This document shows, piece by piece, positions 1 through 7,503 of a DNA stretch of 64,000 nucleotides. Under the pieces are notes generated by a model. The model worked only from the letters and a program-made list of their open reading frames with translations. It was not told the origin of the DNA and did not search any database. The stretch spans positions 1 through 64,000 of the forward strand of contig NFUO01000066.1 in the NCBI GenBank assembly GCA_002197545.1, written 5' to 3'. The stretch is from Acidobacteria subdivision 2 bacterium RH1 MAG20. Lineage in GTDB: Bacteria > Acidobacteriota > Terriglobia > Terriglobales > Acidobacteriaceae. A program made the translations under genes and the position numbers. Position 1 is the stretch's first letter, and each line of letters starts with the position of its first letter.

Positions 1-72
1 ACGGAAGTTAAGCCTCGTTGGGCCGATGGTACTGCACGCGTAAGTGTGTGGGAGATTAGGTGATCGCCGGCA
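1..72 (+). rRNA. rrf: 5S ribosomal RNA, 3' part (5' end outside window)
   Basis: The window opens inside a 5S rRNA gene. The conserved segments are visible: the GGAAGTTAAGC stretch near position 3, GCCGATGGTACTGC near 22-35, and the GGGAGATTAGGTGATCGCCGG 3' region near 50-70. The mature 3' end is estimated at about 72 because the 5' strand of the terminal helix is not in the window. It is presumably the last gene of a 16S-23S-5S operon, which fits the strong terminator that follows. The identification is by recognition of the conserved sequence. Confidence 0.9.
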
Positions 73-80
73 TAATACAG

Positions 81-111
81 AAGCCCCGTCCTTTCGAGGA
101 TGGGGCTTTTT
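81..111 (+). terminator. Rho-independent terminator of the rRNA operon
   Basis: An 11-bp stem (AAGCCCCGTCC with GGATGGGGCTT, one G-T pair) closes a TTTCGA loop and runs into TTTTT. It lies about 10 bases after the 5S rRNA end, so it very likely ends the ribosomal RNA transcript. Confidence 0.9.
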
Positions 112-323
112 ACTATGATGGATGGTAATGAAACTAATCCTCCTTCATGGTCCTGCTGCGTAAGCGTGACGCGGTGGCCGTCTGGACAGATGTGTGAATT
201 TGAGATGAGGGAGAGTTTGTGTCCACGATTCTTTGGAAGTGGACACGACTGGTTGTGGGGGTTCAAGTCCTCCTCCGGCATCGTAGAATCCTCTTTCTGC
301 GAAGCACCTTCTCCTCACCAGGC
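112..323. other. Non-coding spacer with a tRNA T-arm-like remnant and an 8-bp hairpin
   Basis: No gene is evident. A perfect inverted repeat, GTGTCCAC at 219-226 and GTGGACAC at 239-246, has a 12-base loop. Just downstream, 257-273 reads as a tRNA T-arm (stem GGGGG, loop TTCAAGT, stem CCTCC) followed by TCCGGCA, like the 3' acceptor strand of a tRNA-Leu. No matching 5' acceptor strand (TGCCGGA) was found upstream and no CCA follows, so this is at most a degenerate tRNA fragment. Reading frames crossing it on the plus strand lack coding character. Confidence 0.45.
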
Positions 324-1799
324 TTATTTCCTTCTTACGCCGCTCTGGTCTTTGCCATTCTGGTGCACGACTACACCGGTGATTTGTCCCTGGTCATCCT
401 TCACAAAATCAATCTCAACATCTGCCATCTTGAGAAAAAAGTGTGTCTCCGACTCGGCAAAAATCGGCGTTTTACCCTGGTGATTCATCGCACCGAACAA
501 TTGGTTTCCCTCAACTGTAAAGGTGAGACTGCTCGTTGGGGTCAGATCGTAGGTCCCGGTATATTTCTCTAGGACGGATGGATCAAGTTCCACCATCATT
601 TTCCCGCGGAAGTTGGGCCAGTTATATTCTGTGGCGATACTCTGCATCAGTTCCTTCGCCAGTCGCTCACCGCCCTGCGCGTTTGTCATCACCACGGCGC
701 CGTCGCCATGGTTCTCGTATCCTACAAAGAGCGACTCAAATCCGGCATTGATGCCGTCGTGGGTAAAATACGGGTCTTCCTTCGATCCGCCGATTTGCAC
801 CCCAAGCCCCCAATTCCCAATCCCAGGGGTCAGCATCTGTTTCGTCATTGCCTGCGAGAGCACGTGGTTCGCGTGTCCGGCCAATGATTGCTGGTTCTCA
901 ATGATGTACTTTGCCAGGTCTGAAGCCGTTGTCCACAAGCCTGCCGCGGCCATCTCCGGATAGGTATGTGGCCCGCCTGCTACCGGAGTGCCGTCTCCGT
1001 TGTACGGTGTAGCCGTGGGTTGGTTTCCAATCGGCAGCGGCTGGTCATAGGTACTATGTCTCATCCCAATCGGCGCCAGAACCGCATCGTGCATCAGTTT
1101 CGGAAATGGTTCCTTCGCCGCGTCAATGGCCATCATCTGCATGATGGTGAATCCGCCGCCGGAATAATTCCAGTGGCTTCCCGGCACTGTTGCTACTTTG
1201 ACGGCCGGAGTATTCGCCGGAGCCTCTCCGTTCAAAACCTGCACGAGCGTCGGTACCGGCTCGCCATGCGCATAGCCGGGGAAGCCGTGGACCGTTGTCC
1301 CGGCGGTATGCATTAGCAGCTCCCGCAAAGTAACTGCCTTGCCAGCGGCTTCAGGGCCAACAGGAATTTTCCATGACGACAGTTCCGTATTCGCATCCTC
1401 ATCGAGCCTGAGCTTTCCTTCCTCTACTAGGTGAAGTGCCGCCATTGCGGTCACCGGCTTGCTGATAGAACCGGCCTGAAACCTCGTCTTGGGCGTGACC
1501 AGTTTCCCGCCCATCTGCTCCGTGCCAAAACCGCGTGCCCATTCCAACCTTCCGTTGTGAATGACGGCGATACTGATGCCCGTGATATGCAACGCGGCCA
1601 TCCTCTCGGCCAGGTCCGCGCAGCGATCACCCTTCACATACACCGGCTGCCGAAGGCATGTCACCACACGGTCAATACGTGCCTGCACCGTCGGGTCCGT
1701 TCTCTGTGCCATTAATCGCGAACCATGTGTCGCGCATAAAGCAACCAAAATAAACAATGCCCCTAAAAATGATCTCGGACCGCCCTGCCGCATTACCAT
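324..1799 (-). CDS. Secreted serine hydrolase, beta-lactamase/penicillin-binding-protein family (class C type)
   Basis: A 491-residue protein of the class C beta-lactamase/D-alanyl-D-alanine peptidase fold. A hydrophobic N-terminal signal (about residues 10-30) predicts export to the periplasm or envelope. The catalytic pattern is clear: S111-I-S-K114 (SxxK), Y212-S-G in the YxN position, and H347-D-G in the KTG position. The departures from YAN and KTG argue for a general esterase or peptidase rather than a true beta-lactamase. The last 110 residues form a beta-rich tail common in this group. The start is set by AGGAGG five bases before ATG. It sits 155 bp downstream of the sigma-factor operon on the same strand and may be transcribed separately. 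The natural substrate is unknown. Confidence 0.85.
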   Translation of the reverse strand: MVMRQGGPRSFLGALFILVALCATHGSRLMAQRTDPTVQARIDRVVTCLRQPVYVKGDRCADLAERMAALHITGISIAVIHNGRLEWARGFGTEQMGGKLVTPKTRFQAGSISKPVTAMAALHLVEEGKLRLDEDANTELSSWKIPVGPEAAGKAVTLRELLMHTAGTTVHGFPGYAHGEPVPTLVQVLNGEAPANTPAVKVATVPGSHWNYSGGGFTIMQMMAIDAAKEPFPKLMHDAVLAPIGMRHSTYDQPLPIGNQPTATPYNGDGTPVAGGPHTYPEMAAAGLWTTASDLAKYIIENQQSLAGHANHVLSQAMTKQMLTPGIGNWGLGVQIGGSKEDPYFTHDGINAGFESLFVGYENHGDGAVVMTNAQGGERLAKELMQSIATEYNWPNFRGKMMVELDPSVLEKYTGTYDLTPTSSLTFTVEGNQLFGAMNHQGKTPIFAESETHFFLKMADVEIDFVKDDQGQITGVVVHQNGKDQSGVRRK

Positions 1800-1954
1800 T
1801 CGGCCTCCTGCTCATCGTGGATTGAAATGTACACAACCTATACGCAACAGGGCGCACGCTGGTTCACAAGCGCTCTCAGGCAGTAAAAGAGTCAGGGTAT
1901 GGATATGGGGCTGAGCCTCTAAAATCCCGCACGAGCATAGCGAGAGTATTGGAA

Positions 1955-3673
1955 CTATCGTTGGCGATCGCTACGCAGCCGATGGGGTCCATCTGTCCCT
2001 GCGTTGATATGGACGCCGTCCTTGCCGATAATGACCTTGCTTCCGTCCGAGCCGGAGTTGATGCGGACGCCGTCGTTGCCGATGATGACGCTTGAGCCGT
2101 CTCCATCGATGATGGACAACTTCGGAGGTCGAGGCGGAGAAGGAGGCAGGGGCATGACTGAGGCTTTCTTGAGAGCAACATCGGCTTCGCTGGTGGAGAT
2201 GCGGAGTGTGGGCCCACCTTTGCCTACTGTGCCATCGAAAGTTTTATGAGTTTCAGTGCCCTCGGTTGGAAGAGAGAAGTCATTGTCGAGATCGCCGTTC
2301 GTGGTTGAGGCACTCACGGCGAAGCTGGAGTGTTCGGGAACAGTAAGGGAGACGGAGCCGTGGCGGTTCTCGATGGTGACGTTGCCCAGGGGAGGAGCGC
2401 TTGTAACATTCACAGAGCCGTTGCGGTTGGTGACGGAGATATCACCGGAGACGCGATCGAGACTGATGTTGCGATTGCCCGTGCTGAGCGTAAAAGGCCC
2501 GACAACTTCGTTGGCGGAGAGATCGGCGTTTGGACTGATCTCTATTTGACCATCGAGGCGGCTGAGTTGCATGTCGGTGCGGCTGGAGTGGAATTTGATG
2601 GAGCTGCGGATGTGTTCGAGGTGACAATCGCCGAAGAAATCCCCATTGATGATGACGGGGCCGCTGAGGTCAGACAGCGTGATGTCCTGGCCGCGGCCTT
2701 CGACAGTGACAGGGCCTGTAATGCTATGTGCCGAGAAGGCGGCGCCGCCGTTGTTGATGTGCGTGGATACGATGCCGGTGATGGCGCTGAGTTCAACGTC
2801 GCCGTGGTTGGCGGTCACAGTGACCGGCGCCTTGATCGAATTGACATGCACGTCGCCATGGTTGGCGCTGACCTCGATGGCGGCAGCAGGAGGAACAGTA
2901 ATCGTCAGGTCAGCACGGCCGCCGGCGAGCGTGGGCATGTTTAGAGTGACAGTGTTACTGCCGGTGGAGAGATTAGGGCTGAATTGCAGCGCCTTTTTTT
3001 CTGCGTCAGAGTCAGAGCGGCTGTAAATCTCTTTGTGTACGGTGATGTGGATACGGTTGTCATCGCTGGTGCCGGAGATCATGACATCGCCGCGGGGGTT
3101 ATCGACGGAGAATCCGGCGCCAGCTGGGAGAGTCTGGACAATGGTCTGATCGCTCTCGTGTTTGTCGCCGAGGAATTGGTCAAGGTCATTCTGATTGATG
3201 TGCAAACGATGCCCGAAGAAGGCCCCGTTCTCGCGTCGCAGTCCGCTGAAGATGACGCCAGCGAAGATCAGCAAAAGCAGCAGAGAGAATACGCCTCCTC
3301 CCATGGAGCGACGATAGACGGGCTGGGATGGATCGGAGTGGGTGTACTTGTCGAAGGCCCATTCGAGGAACATGACAACGCCTGCGCCGATAAGCAGGAC
3401 AGGCCACCAGTGACCGTACCAGTCCCAGACCTGATGACTATCGAGGCGTCCGGTCTGAATGAGCAGAAATATAATGCCAAGCGCAACGACGATGATTGGG
3501 CCAACGATCGAACCGCGGCGCATACCGCGGGCACGGTATCGATAAGCGGCAGATTGGGCGCGAAGCATATCGCGTTGCGCGCGGGCCTGCTCTTTCATCA
3601 TGCGACGCTGATACTTCCAGTCATTGCCGAAGGGCGGTCCGGGTGGCGGATAGGGTGGAGGATTGGTTGACAT
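1955..3673 (-). CDS. Membrane-anchored DUF4097/toast-rack beta-helix protein with C-terminal repeats
   Basis: A 572-residue protein. A proline-rich cytoplasmic N-terminus precedes three hydrophobic segments (about residues 55-75, 88-105 and 125-145) resembling LiaF/LiaI-type membrane modules. A long Ser/Thr/Asn/Gly-rich beta-helix region typical of DUF4097 'toast-rack' proteins follows. The extreme C-terminus repeats a unit of form S-x-V-I-I-G-x-D-G-V-x-I-N-x-G about two and a half times. Members are linked to envelope stress sensing; the exact function is not known. It starts two bases after the stop of the preceding gene with GGAAGG upstream of ATG, making it the last gene of the sigma/anti-sigma operon. 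Confidence 0.8.
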   Translation of the reverse strand: MSTNPPPYPPPGPPFGNDWKYQRRMMKEQARAQRDMLRAQSAAYRYRARGMRRGSIVGPIIVVALGIIFLLIQTGRLDSHQVWDWYGHWWPVLLIGAGVVMFLEWAFDKYTHSDPSQPVYRRSMGGGVFSLLLLLIFAGVIFSGLRRENGAFFGHRLHINQNDLDQFLGDKHESDQTIVQTLPAGAGFSVDNPRGDVMISGTSDDNRIHITVHKEIYSRSDSDAEKKALQFSPNLSTGSNTVTLNMPTLAGGRADLTITVPPAAAIEVSANHGDVHVNSIKAPVTVTANHGDVELSAITGIVSTHINNGGAAFSAHSITGPVTVEGRGQDITLSDLSGPVIINGDFFGDCHLEHIRSSIKFHSSRTDMQLSRLDGQIEISPNADLSANEVVGPFTLSTGNRNISLDRVSGDISVTNRNGSVNVTSAPPLGNVTIENRHGSVSLTVPEHSSFAVSASTTNGDLDNDFSLPTEGTETHKTFDGTVGKGGPTLRISTSEADVALKKASVMPLPPSPPRPPKLSIIDGDGSSVIIGNDGVRINSGSDGSKVIIGKDGVHINAGTDGPHRLRSDRQR

Positions 3674-3675
3674 GG

Positions 3676-4887
3676 TTATTTACCTTCCTCATCGTGCGGG
3701 ATGGAAGGAACGACGGATGTAGATGTAGTGGATGACGACGGTGAAGGCCCGCTCGGAGGAGGGGGCGTGTAGGGATAGGGGGCCGCTGCTGCACTGTAGG
3801 TGGCACGCTGAAACATGGCCATGAGGCCGGCGACAATGATAAAGAGTGGCCAGCTTCGCCCCCAGGAGAGGATATGGGCATTGTCCAGAAGGAAGAGGAC
3901 GCCTATCAGGATGATCCAGATTGCGCCGCGCAGAGCATGGAAGAGACGATACTTGTAGGCGGCTGTGCCGTCATCGGCGAGGGGACCGGTCTCCGTCATC
4001 TTGCGGACGAACTGCCATACCCCGACCCCTATGAGAAGCAGGGGAACGAGCCAGTGGATAGGATAGCCGTGGAACATGCCGGAGTTGCCGATCAGGAAGA
4101 TCGCTCCAAGCGCAATAAGCCAGATCGCTCCGGTGGGAAAGCGGTTGCGTGAATATGGGTTGCCGTCTGTCGGCGAAGCTACGCCGGTGAATGGAGACGC
4201 CGGAGGAACGGGAGGGGTGTAGTTCTCCCACGGTGCGCCCCAACTGGAAGCTGGCGGCGGATAAGATTCGTAGCCCGTTGGCGGAGGCGGATATGCAGCT
4301 GGGGGAACCGCTGGATCGGGCGCGGAAGCTGCATTTTGTCCGTATGGGCGATTCGGCATTCCGGCAGGCCATGCTTTTCCGAAGCCGAGACGTTCGCCAA
4401 GGTCGTTCAATCCAAATGGGTTAGGGAGAGGAGTTCCATCACGCCGGGCACGTGCGGTGTGATGGGCCTCAATGACCTGATAGAAGACCCATCCAAAGAC
4501 AAAAAGTAAGAAGATTCCATTTTCGTTCGCGAGGCTGACGAGAATAGCAAAAACGATCAGATGCACGATGCCTTTGGCATATTGGCCGTTGTACATGGCA
4601 CCGACGCCTGGGATGAAGCCAAGAAGCGCAGCGAGGCCGGGATTCGGCTCGTCCGGTGGCGGAGGCGGTGGAATGGTGCCATCCACGGGGTAATTTGTGC
4701 CTGGGGAGGGGGCGCTGTAACTGCCGCCTACAGGATTTGAGGTTCCTGCTCCGGCCAGCTTGGCGACAAGGCATGGTTCGCAGAAGATTGCAGAGCCGAC
4801 GGGGCGAGTGCACTCCTGGCAGAGTGGTTTGCCGCAGTTCTGGCAAAAGGCTACACGTTCACGATCAGGATGGTTTACGCAGTTCAT
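3676..4887 (-). CDS. B-box-type zinc-finger and multi-pass membrane protein (DUF5668/LiaF-like)
   Basis: 403 residues. The N-terminus has a Cys/His-rich B-box-like zinc motif (C3, H6, C15, C18, C23, C26, then a C-x2-C pair). A Pro-rich linker leads to a glycine-rich TM2-like segment (GFIPGVGAMYNGQ) with a following helix. The C-terminal half carries two paired-helix modules (GAIWLIALGAIFLIGNSG with WLVPLLLIGVG, and GAIWIILIGVLFLLDN with WPLFIIVAGL), as in LiaF-type domains. Its ATG overlaps the anti-sigma stop by four bases (ATGA), so translation is probably coupled. It is probably a membrane component of the stress circuit set by the adjacent sigma factor. No enzymatic activity is suggested. 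Confidence 0.75.
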   Translation of the reverse strand: MNCVNHPDRERVAFCQNCGKPLCQECTRPVGSAIFCEPCLVAKLAGAGTSNPVGGSYSAPSPGTNYPVDGTIPPPPPPDEPNPGLAALLGFIPGVGAMYNGQYAKGIVHLIVFAILVSLANENGIFLLFVFGWVFYQVIEAHHTARARRDGTPLPNPFGLNDLGERLGFGKAWPAGMPNRPYGQNAASAPDPAVPPAAYPPPPTGYESYPPPASSWGAPWENYTPPVPPASPFTGVASPTDGNPYSRNRFPTGAIWLIALGAIFLIGNSGMFHGYPIHWLVPLLLIGVGVWQFVRKMTETGPLADDGTAAYKYRLFHALRGAIWIILIGVLFLLDNAHILSWGRSWPLFIIVAGLMAMFQRATYSAAAAPYPYTPPPPSGPSPSSSTTSTSVVPSIPHDEEGK

Positions 4888-5867
4888 ACCAATTCCCCTT
4901 CCTGCAAGTGCTTCAAAATACTGGGAGTAACGACAACTAAAGTCTGGGCGGGAAGTGGATCTTGCCGTTGAGATGAATTGGCGAGATAGAGGTGTTTACC
5001 GGAAGTTTCGCGTCGGCTGGAGCCGGGACCGGGCTTGGGGCGCGATTGCTTCTGGTCTGCAGGCTGAGGAGCAGGCTTGCTGTTTTGCGGTTGCTGACCT
5101 TCGGGAGTTTTCTGATCCGGTGCGGCCACAGGGCTGTTCTGGCTGGGGATTGCCCTGTATGAACTGTCGCTATCGTTGGAGCGCTGCAGATCTCTGACCC
5201 GGGATTCCAACTCGTAAACGACCTTGAGATTGGTGTAGTAACGGGTGACGTGTGCGTTCGCTTCATAGAAGCTGCGTTTGATGCTGGAAGGCCGTAGATC
5301 GCTGGCGCGCAAGCTGCTAAAACGAACGCCGACGAGGTTCAGGGTCAGGGCGACGGAAAAGAAGGCCATGGCGGCGGTCATTGCCAGGCGGGGCTGCAGG
5401 AGCGTCTGACCAATCGAGCGCAAACGGAGGCTGGAGGCGATGCGGCTGCGGAAGGGCAGGACCTTCGCAGAGCTGTACGCCGTTGCGGGCTGAATGGCTG
5501 GGTCGGATACAAGTGTCGGACGTCCCAGGATCGTATTCGGCTGCCAGGTTGCGGAAGCCATGTCCTGCCTGTTTGATACCGGGCTGTCCTGATTGCAGGT
5601 TTGGGCGAGAATGCGCTCGAGCAAAGCGGCGGGCGGCTCTGGCCGGGGAGATTTAAGCATCTCCAGCCATGCCGCTCCGCGCCGGGCATCGGCCAGCATG
5701 GAACTGCAACTGGCGCAGGCCGTCATATGGAGATCAAAGGCTGCCTGATCTGCCGGAGAGAGCGTGCCGTCGAGTACATCGGCGAGCATTGCTTCACACT
5801 GAGCGCAGTGCTTGGCGTCACCCGATTGAGAGGGCTTCGCGCTGCCGAATTGGTTGAAATCTGCCAC
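4884..5867 (-). CDS. Anti-sigma factor with zinc-finger (zf-HC2) domain and one membrane helix
   Basis: 327 residues. The N-terminal ZAS-type zinc motif is intact: H20, C21, C24, then H47-x3-C51-x2-C54. A single hydrophobic helix at about 161-181 separates a cytoplasmic sigma-binding part from a charged, proline/glutamine-rich periplasmic tail with low-complexity character. Such proteins bind and inhibit a cognate ECF sigma factor and release it on envelope stress. It begins 24 bases after the stop of the ECF sigma gene and overlaps the next gene by four bases, so the partnership is well supported by position. What triggers release is not evident from the sequence. Confidence 0.85.
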   Translation of the reverse strand: MADFNQFGSAKPSQSGDAKHCAQCEAMLADVLDGTLSPADQAAFDLHMTACASCSSMLADARRGAAWLEMLKSPRPEPPAALLERILAQTCNQDSPVSNRQDMASATWQPNTILGRPTLVSDPAIQPATAYSSAKVLPFRSRIASSLRLRSIGQTLLQPRLAMTAAMAFFSVALTLNLVGVRFSSLRASDLRPSSIKRSFYEANAHVTRYYTNLKVVYELESRVRDLQRSNDSDSSYRAIPSQNSPVAAPDQKTPEGQQPQNSKPAPQPADQKQSRPKPGPGSSRRETSGKHLYLANSSQRQDPLPAQTLVVVTPSILKHLQEGELV

Positions 5868-5891
5868 TTACATCACCTGTCTTTCTAGCGC

Positions 5892-6677
5892 CTACATTAC
5901 CTGTTTTTCTATACGTTGCAAAAGCCTTGCAAGTTCCCCGCGGCCGCGACTGATGCGGCTTTTAACGGTCCCTTCGGGGATGCGGAGAACCTGCGCTATC
6001 TCTTTGTAATCCATATCTTCCAGATCGCGCAGAATAACCGCTTCGCGCAGCTCGGGCGATAACTGCTTGAGTGCGTGTTGGATGCGGGTTTTAAGCTCGA
6101 TACGGGCGACATGCTGTTCCTGCGATGGGCGATCATCGGCCAGACGGTCGGCCAGGGTGGGGCTGCCGTCTTCGCCATCGAAACTGGCATCGAGAGACTC
6201 GCTGGCGCGGTCAAGCCTGGTGCGGCGGAAATGGTCGACAAGCAGATTGCGGGCGAGCGTCGTGATCCAGGTCTGGAAGCTGCCCTTCTGTGTGTCGAAG
6301 CTGGAGAGATTTTTGTAGAGCTTGAGGAAGACGTCCTGGGTGAGGTCTTCGGCGTCCGCTCCGGAGCCGGTGAAACGATAGCAGATGGCGTAGATGCGCC
6401 GGTGCTGCGAGGTGACGAGCTGCTGCCAAGCGTGGGAATCACCGGCCATGCACTGGCGAACCAGTTTGGCGACGGCCTCCTGTGCGGCTTCCTGCTCTGG
6501 TGTGCGCTCCAATATTGCCTCTGGCGTCCTTGATGGTGGAAGAAGTGTATCGCGTGGCGCGGGCGATTGGACGTTTTGATGTGAGGTACTGTGGCCGGAA
6601 TGGGCGAGGACGCGTGGCCCGGATTTGCGGCTAGTCGGCCGGCCCGGTGCTGAAATCGCCATGTAAAGAACGCCCAT
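5892..6677 (-). CDS. ECF-type RNA polymerase sigma factor (RpoE-like)
   Basis: Up to 261 residues. Region 2 is recognisable (YRFTGSGADAEDLTQDVFLK, contacting core polymerase and the -10 element), as is region 4 (LSPELREAVILRDLEDMDYK, then a helix-turn-helix EIAQVLRIPEGTVKSRISRG). The first about 70 residues are poorly conserved and may be partly untranslated: besides the ATG at 6677 there is an in-frame ATG at 6662. The first ATG lies inside one arm of a 9-bp hairpin. It heads the operon sigma, anti-sigma, B-box membrane protein, toast-rack protein, and is probably autoregulated, as is usual for such pairs. Confidence 0.88.
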   Translation of the reverse strand: MGVLYMAISAPGRPTSRKSGPRVLAHSGHSTSHQNVQSPAPRDTLLPPSRTPEAILERTPEQEAAQEAVAKLVRQCMAGDSHAWQQLVTSQHRRIYAICYRFTGSGADAEDLTQDVFLKLYKNLSSFDTQKGSFQTWITTLARNLLVDHFRRTRLDRASESLDASFDGEDGSPTLADRLADDRPSQEQHVARIELKTRIQHALKQLSPELREAVILRDLEDMDYKEIAQVLRIPEGTVKSRISRGRGELARLLQRIEKQVM

Positions 6678-6699
6678 GGAGACCTATACGCATGGGCGT
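6670..6699. promoter_or_regulatory. Perfect 9-bp inverted repeat over the sigma-factor start
   Basis: ACGCCCATG (6670-6678) and CATGGGCGT (6691-6699) are separated by 12 bases. On the minus strand the repeat covers the first candidate ATG of the sigma gene and the bases just upstream. It could be an operator or an mRNA hairpin limiting initiation. A second small palindrome, TTCAAC-A-GTTGAA, lies at about 6709-6721. Confidence 0.5.
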
Positions 6700-6741
6700 C
6701 CCCGGTAGTTCAACAGTTGAAACTCAATTGCCCACTGGAGT

Positions 6742-7269
6742 CTAGGGGGTAGGGGCCGAGATGACGCCACAGGCGATCCGGTTGCCGGCGTTGCCGGTGG
6801 GATCGGTCTTCATGTCGTCGGCCTTCTCGTGCACCATGATGGAGGTGCCGCCGTTGGCGAGAATGCTGTTAGCCGCGCCGGGCGTCATGGAGAGGTAATC
6901 CACCTTGAAGCTGGCCTGGCCGGTGTGGTCCTCGCCGATGGAGATGTTCTGCGGAAGGTCGCCATTGTGGTGGCCCATGGGATTCATGGTGCCGTGCTGC
7001 TTGCCGGCCGGGTTGAAGTGGCCACTGGCGGTCTTGAAGTCGGGAGCGTCGCAGACCGGATGCTCGTGGATGTGGACGGCGTGCTGTCCGAAGGGCAGGT
7101 TCTTGAGGTTGAGTTTGATGGAGAGCTTGCCGCCTTTGAGTTGACGGAAGGTGGCGGTGCCTGCATCCTGGCCTGCGCTGGTTTTGATCGGCACGACCAG
7201 CTTGTTGGTCTTAGCGAATGCAGTGGGGGCGAAGGTAGTTAAGGCGAGAATGGCTATTGTCATGCGCAT
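6742..7269 (-). CDS. sodC: Periplasmic Cu,Zn superoxide dismutase
   Basis: The preferred 175-residue form starts at an ATG (7269) preceded by AGGAG and opens with a signal peptide ending near TAFAKT. A longer frame extends to 7365 but lacks signal character. The enzyme dismutates superoxide in the periplasm. Metal ligands are visible in HAVHIHEHPVCD (copper histidines and the first disulfide cysteine), GHFNPAGKQHG (bridging and zinc histidines) and MVHEKADD (last copper histidine and electrostatic-loop residues). The second disulfide cysteine lies in RIACGVI. Length and motif order match bacterial SodC. Confidence 0.92.
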   Translation of the reverse strand: MRMTIAILALTTFAPTAFAKTNKLVVPIKTSAGQDAGTATFRQLKGGKLSIKLNLKNLPFGQHAVHIHEHPVCDAPDFKTASGHFNPAGKQHGTMNPMGHHNGDLPQNISIGEDHTGQASFKVDYLSMTPGAANSILANGGTSIMVHEKADDMKTDPTGNAGNRIACGVISAPTP

Positions 7270-7361
7270 AGGTGTGTCTCCTGTAACTGCGACTGCGGCC
7301 TGATCTTGTGCTGCCAGTTTAGAGCAGTTTTGTAGATGCTGTAGAGTCGTCAAAAGCGTTG

Positions 7362-7400
7362 TCATTCTGACCCTGAACTTGTCGAAGGGGAAGAACCCCG
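7362..7400. repeat. Probable relic of a dispersed intergenic repeat
   Basis: The stretch beginning TGTCATTCTGACCCTGA and ending CGAAGGGGAAGAACCCC resembles short dispersed intergenic repeats of the form TCATTCTGA...CGAAG that I recall from acidobacterial genomes. It lies between divergently transcribed sodC and the S10 peptidase. The family assignment is from memory and needs a genome search for other copies. Confidence 0.35.
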
Positions 7401-7503
7401 GTATTTCGCCTTTGCCTTTGCTGTTGCCTGTTCTTTGATCCTCTCCACTTACTCCAAAACTGCTATAGAACTTCGTACGAAGATGGCGATGTATTGTTAT
7501 TAA

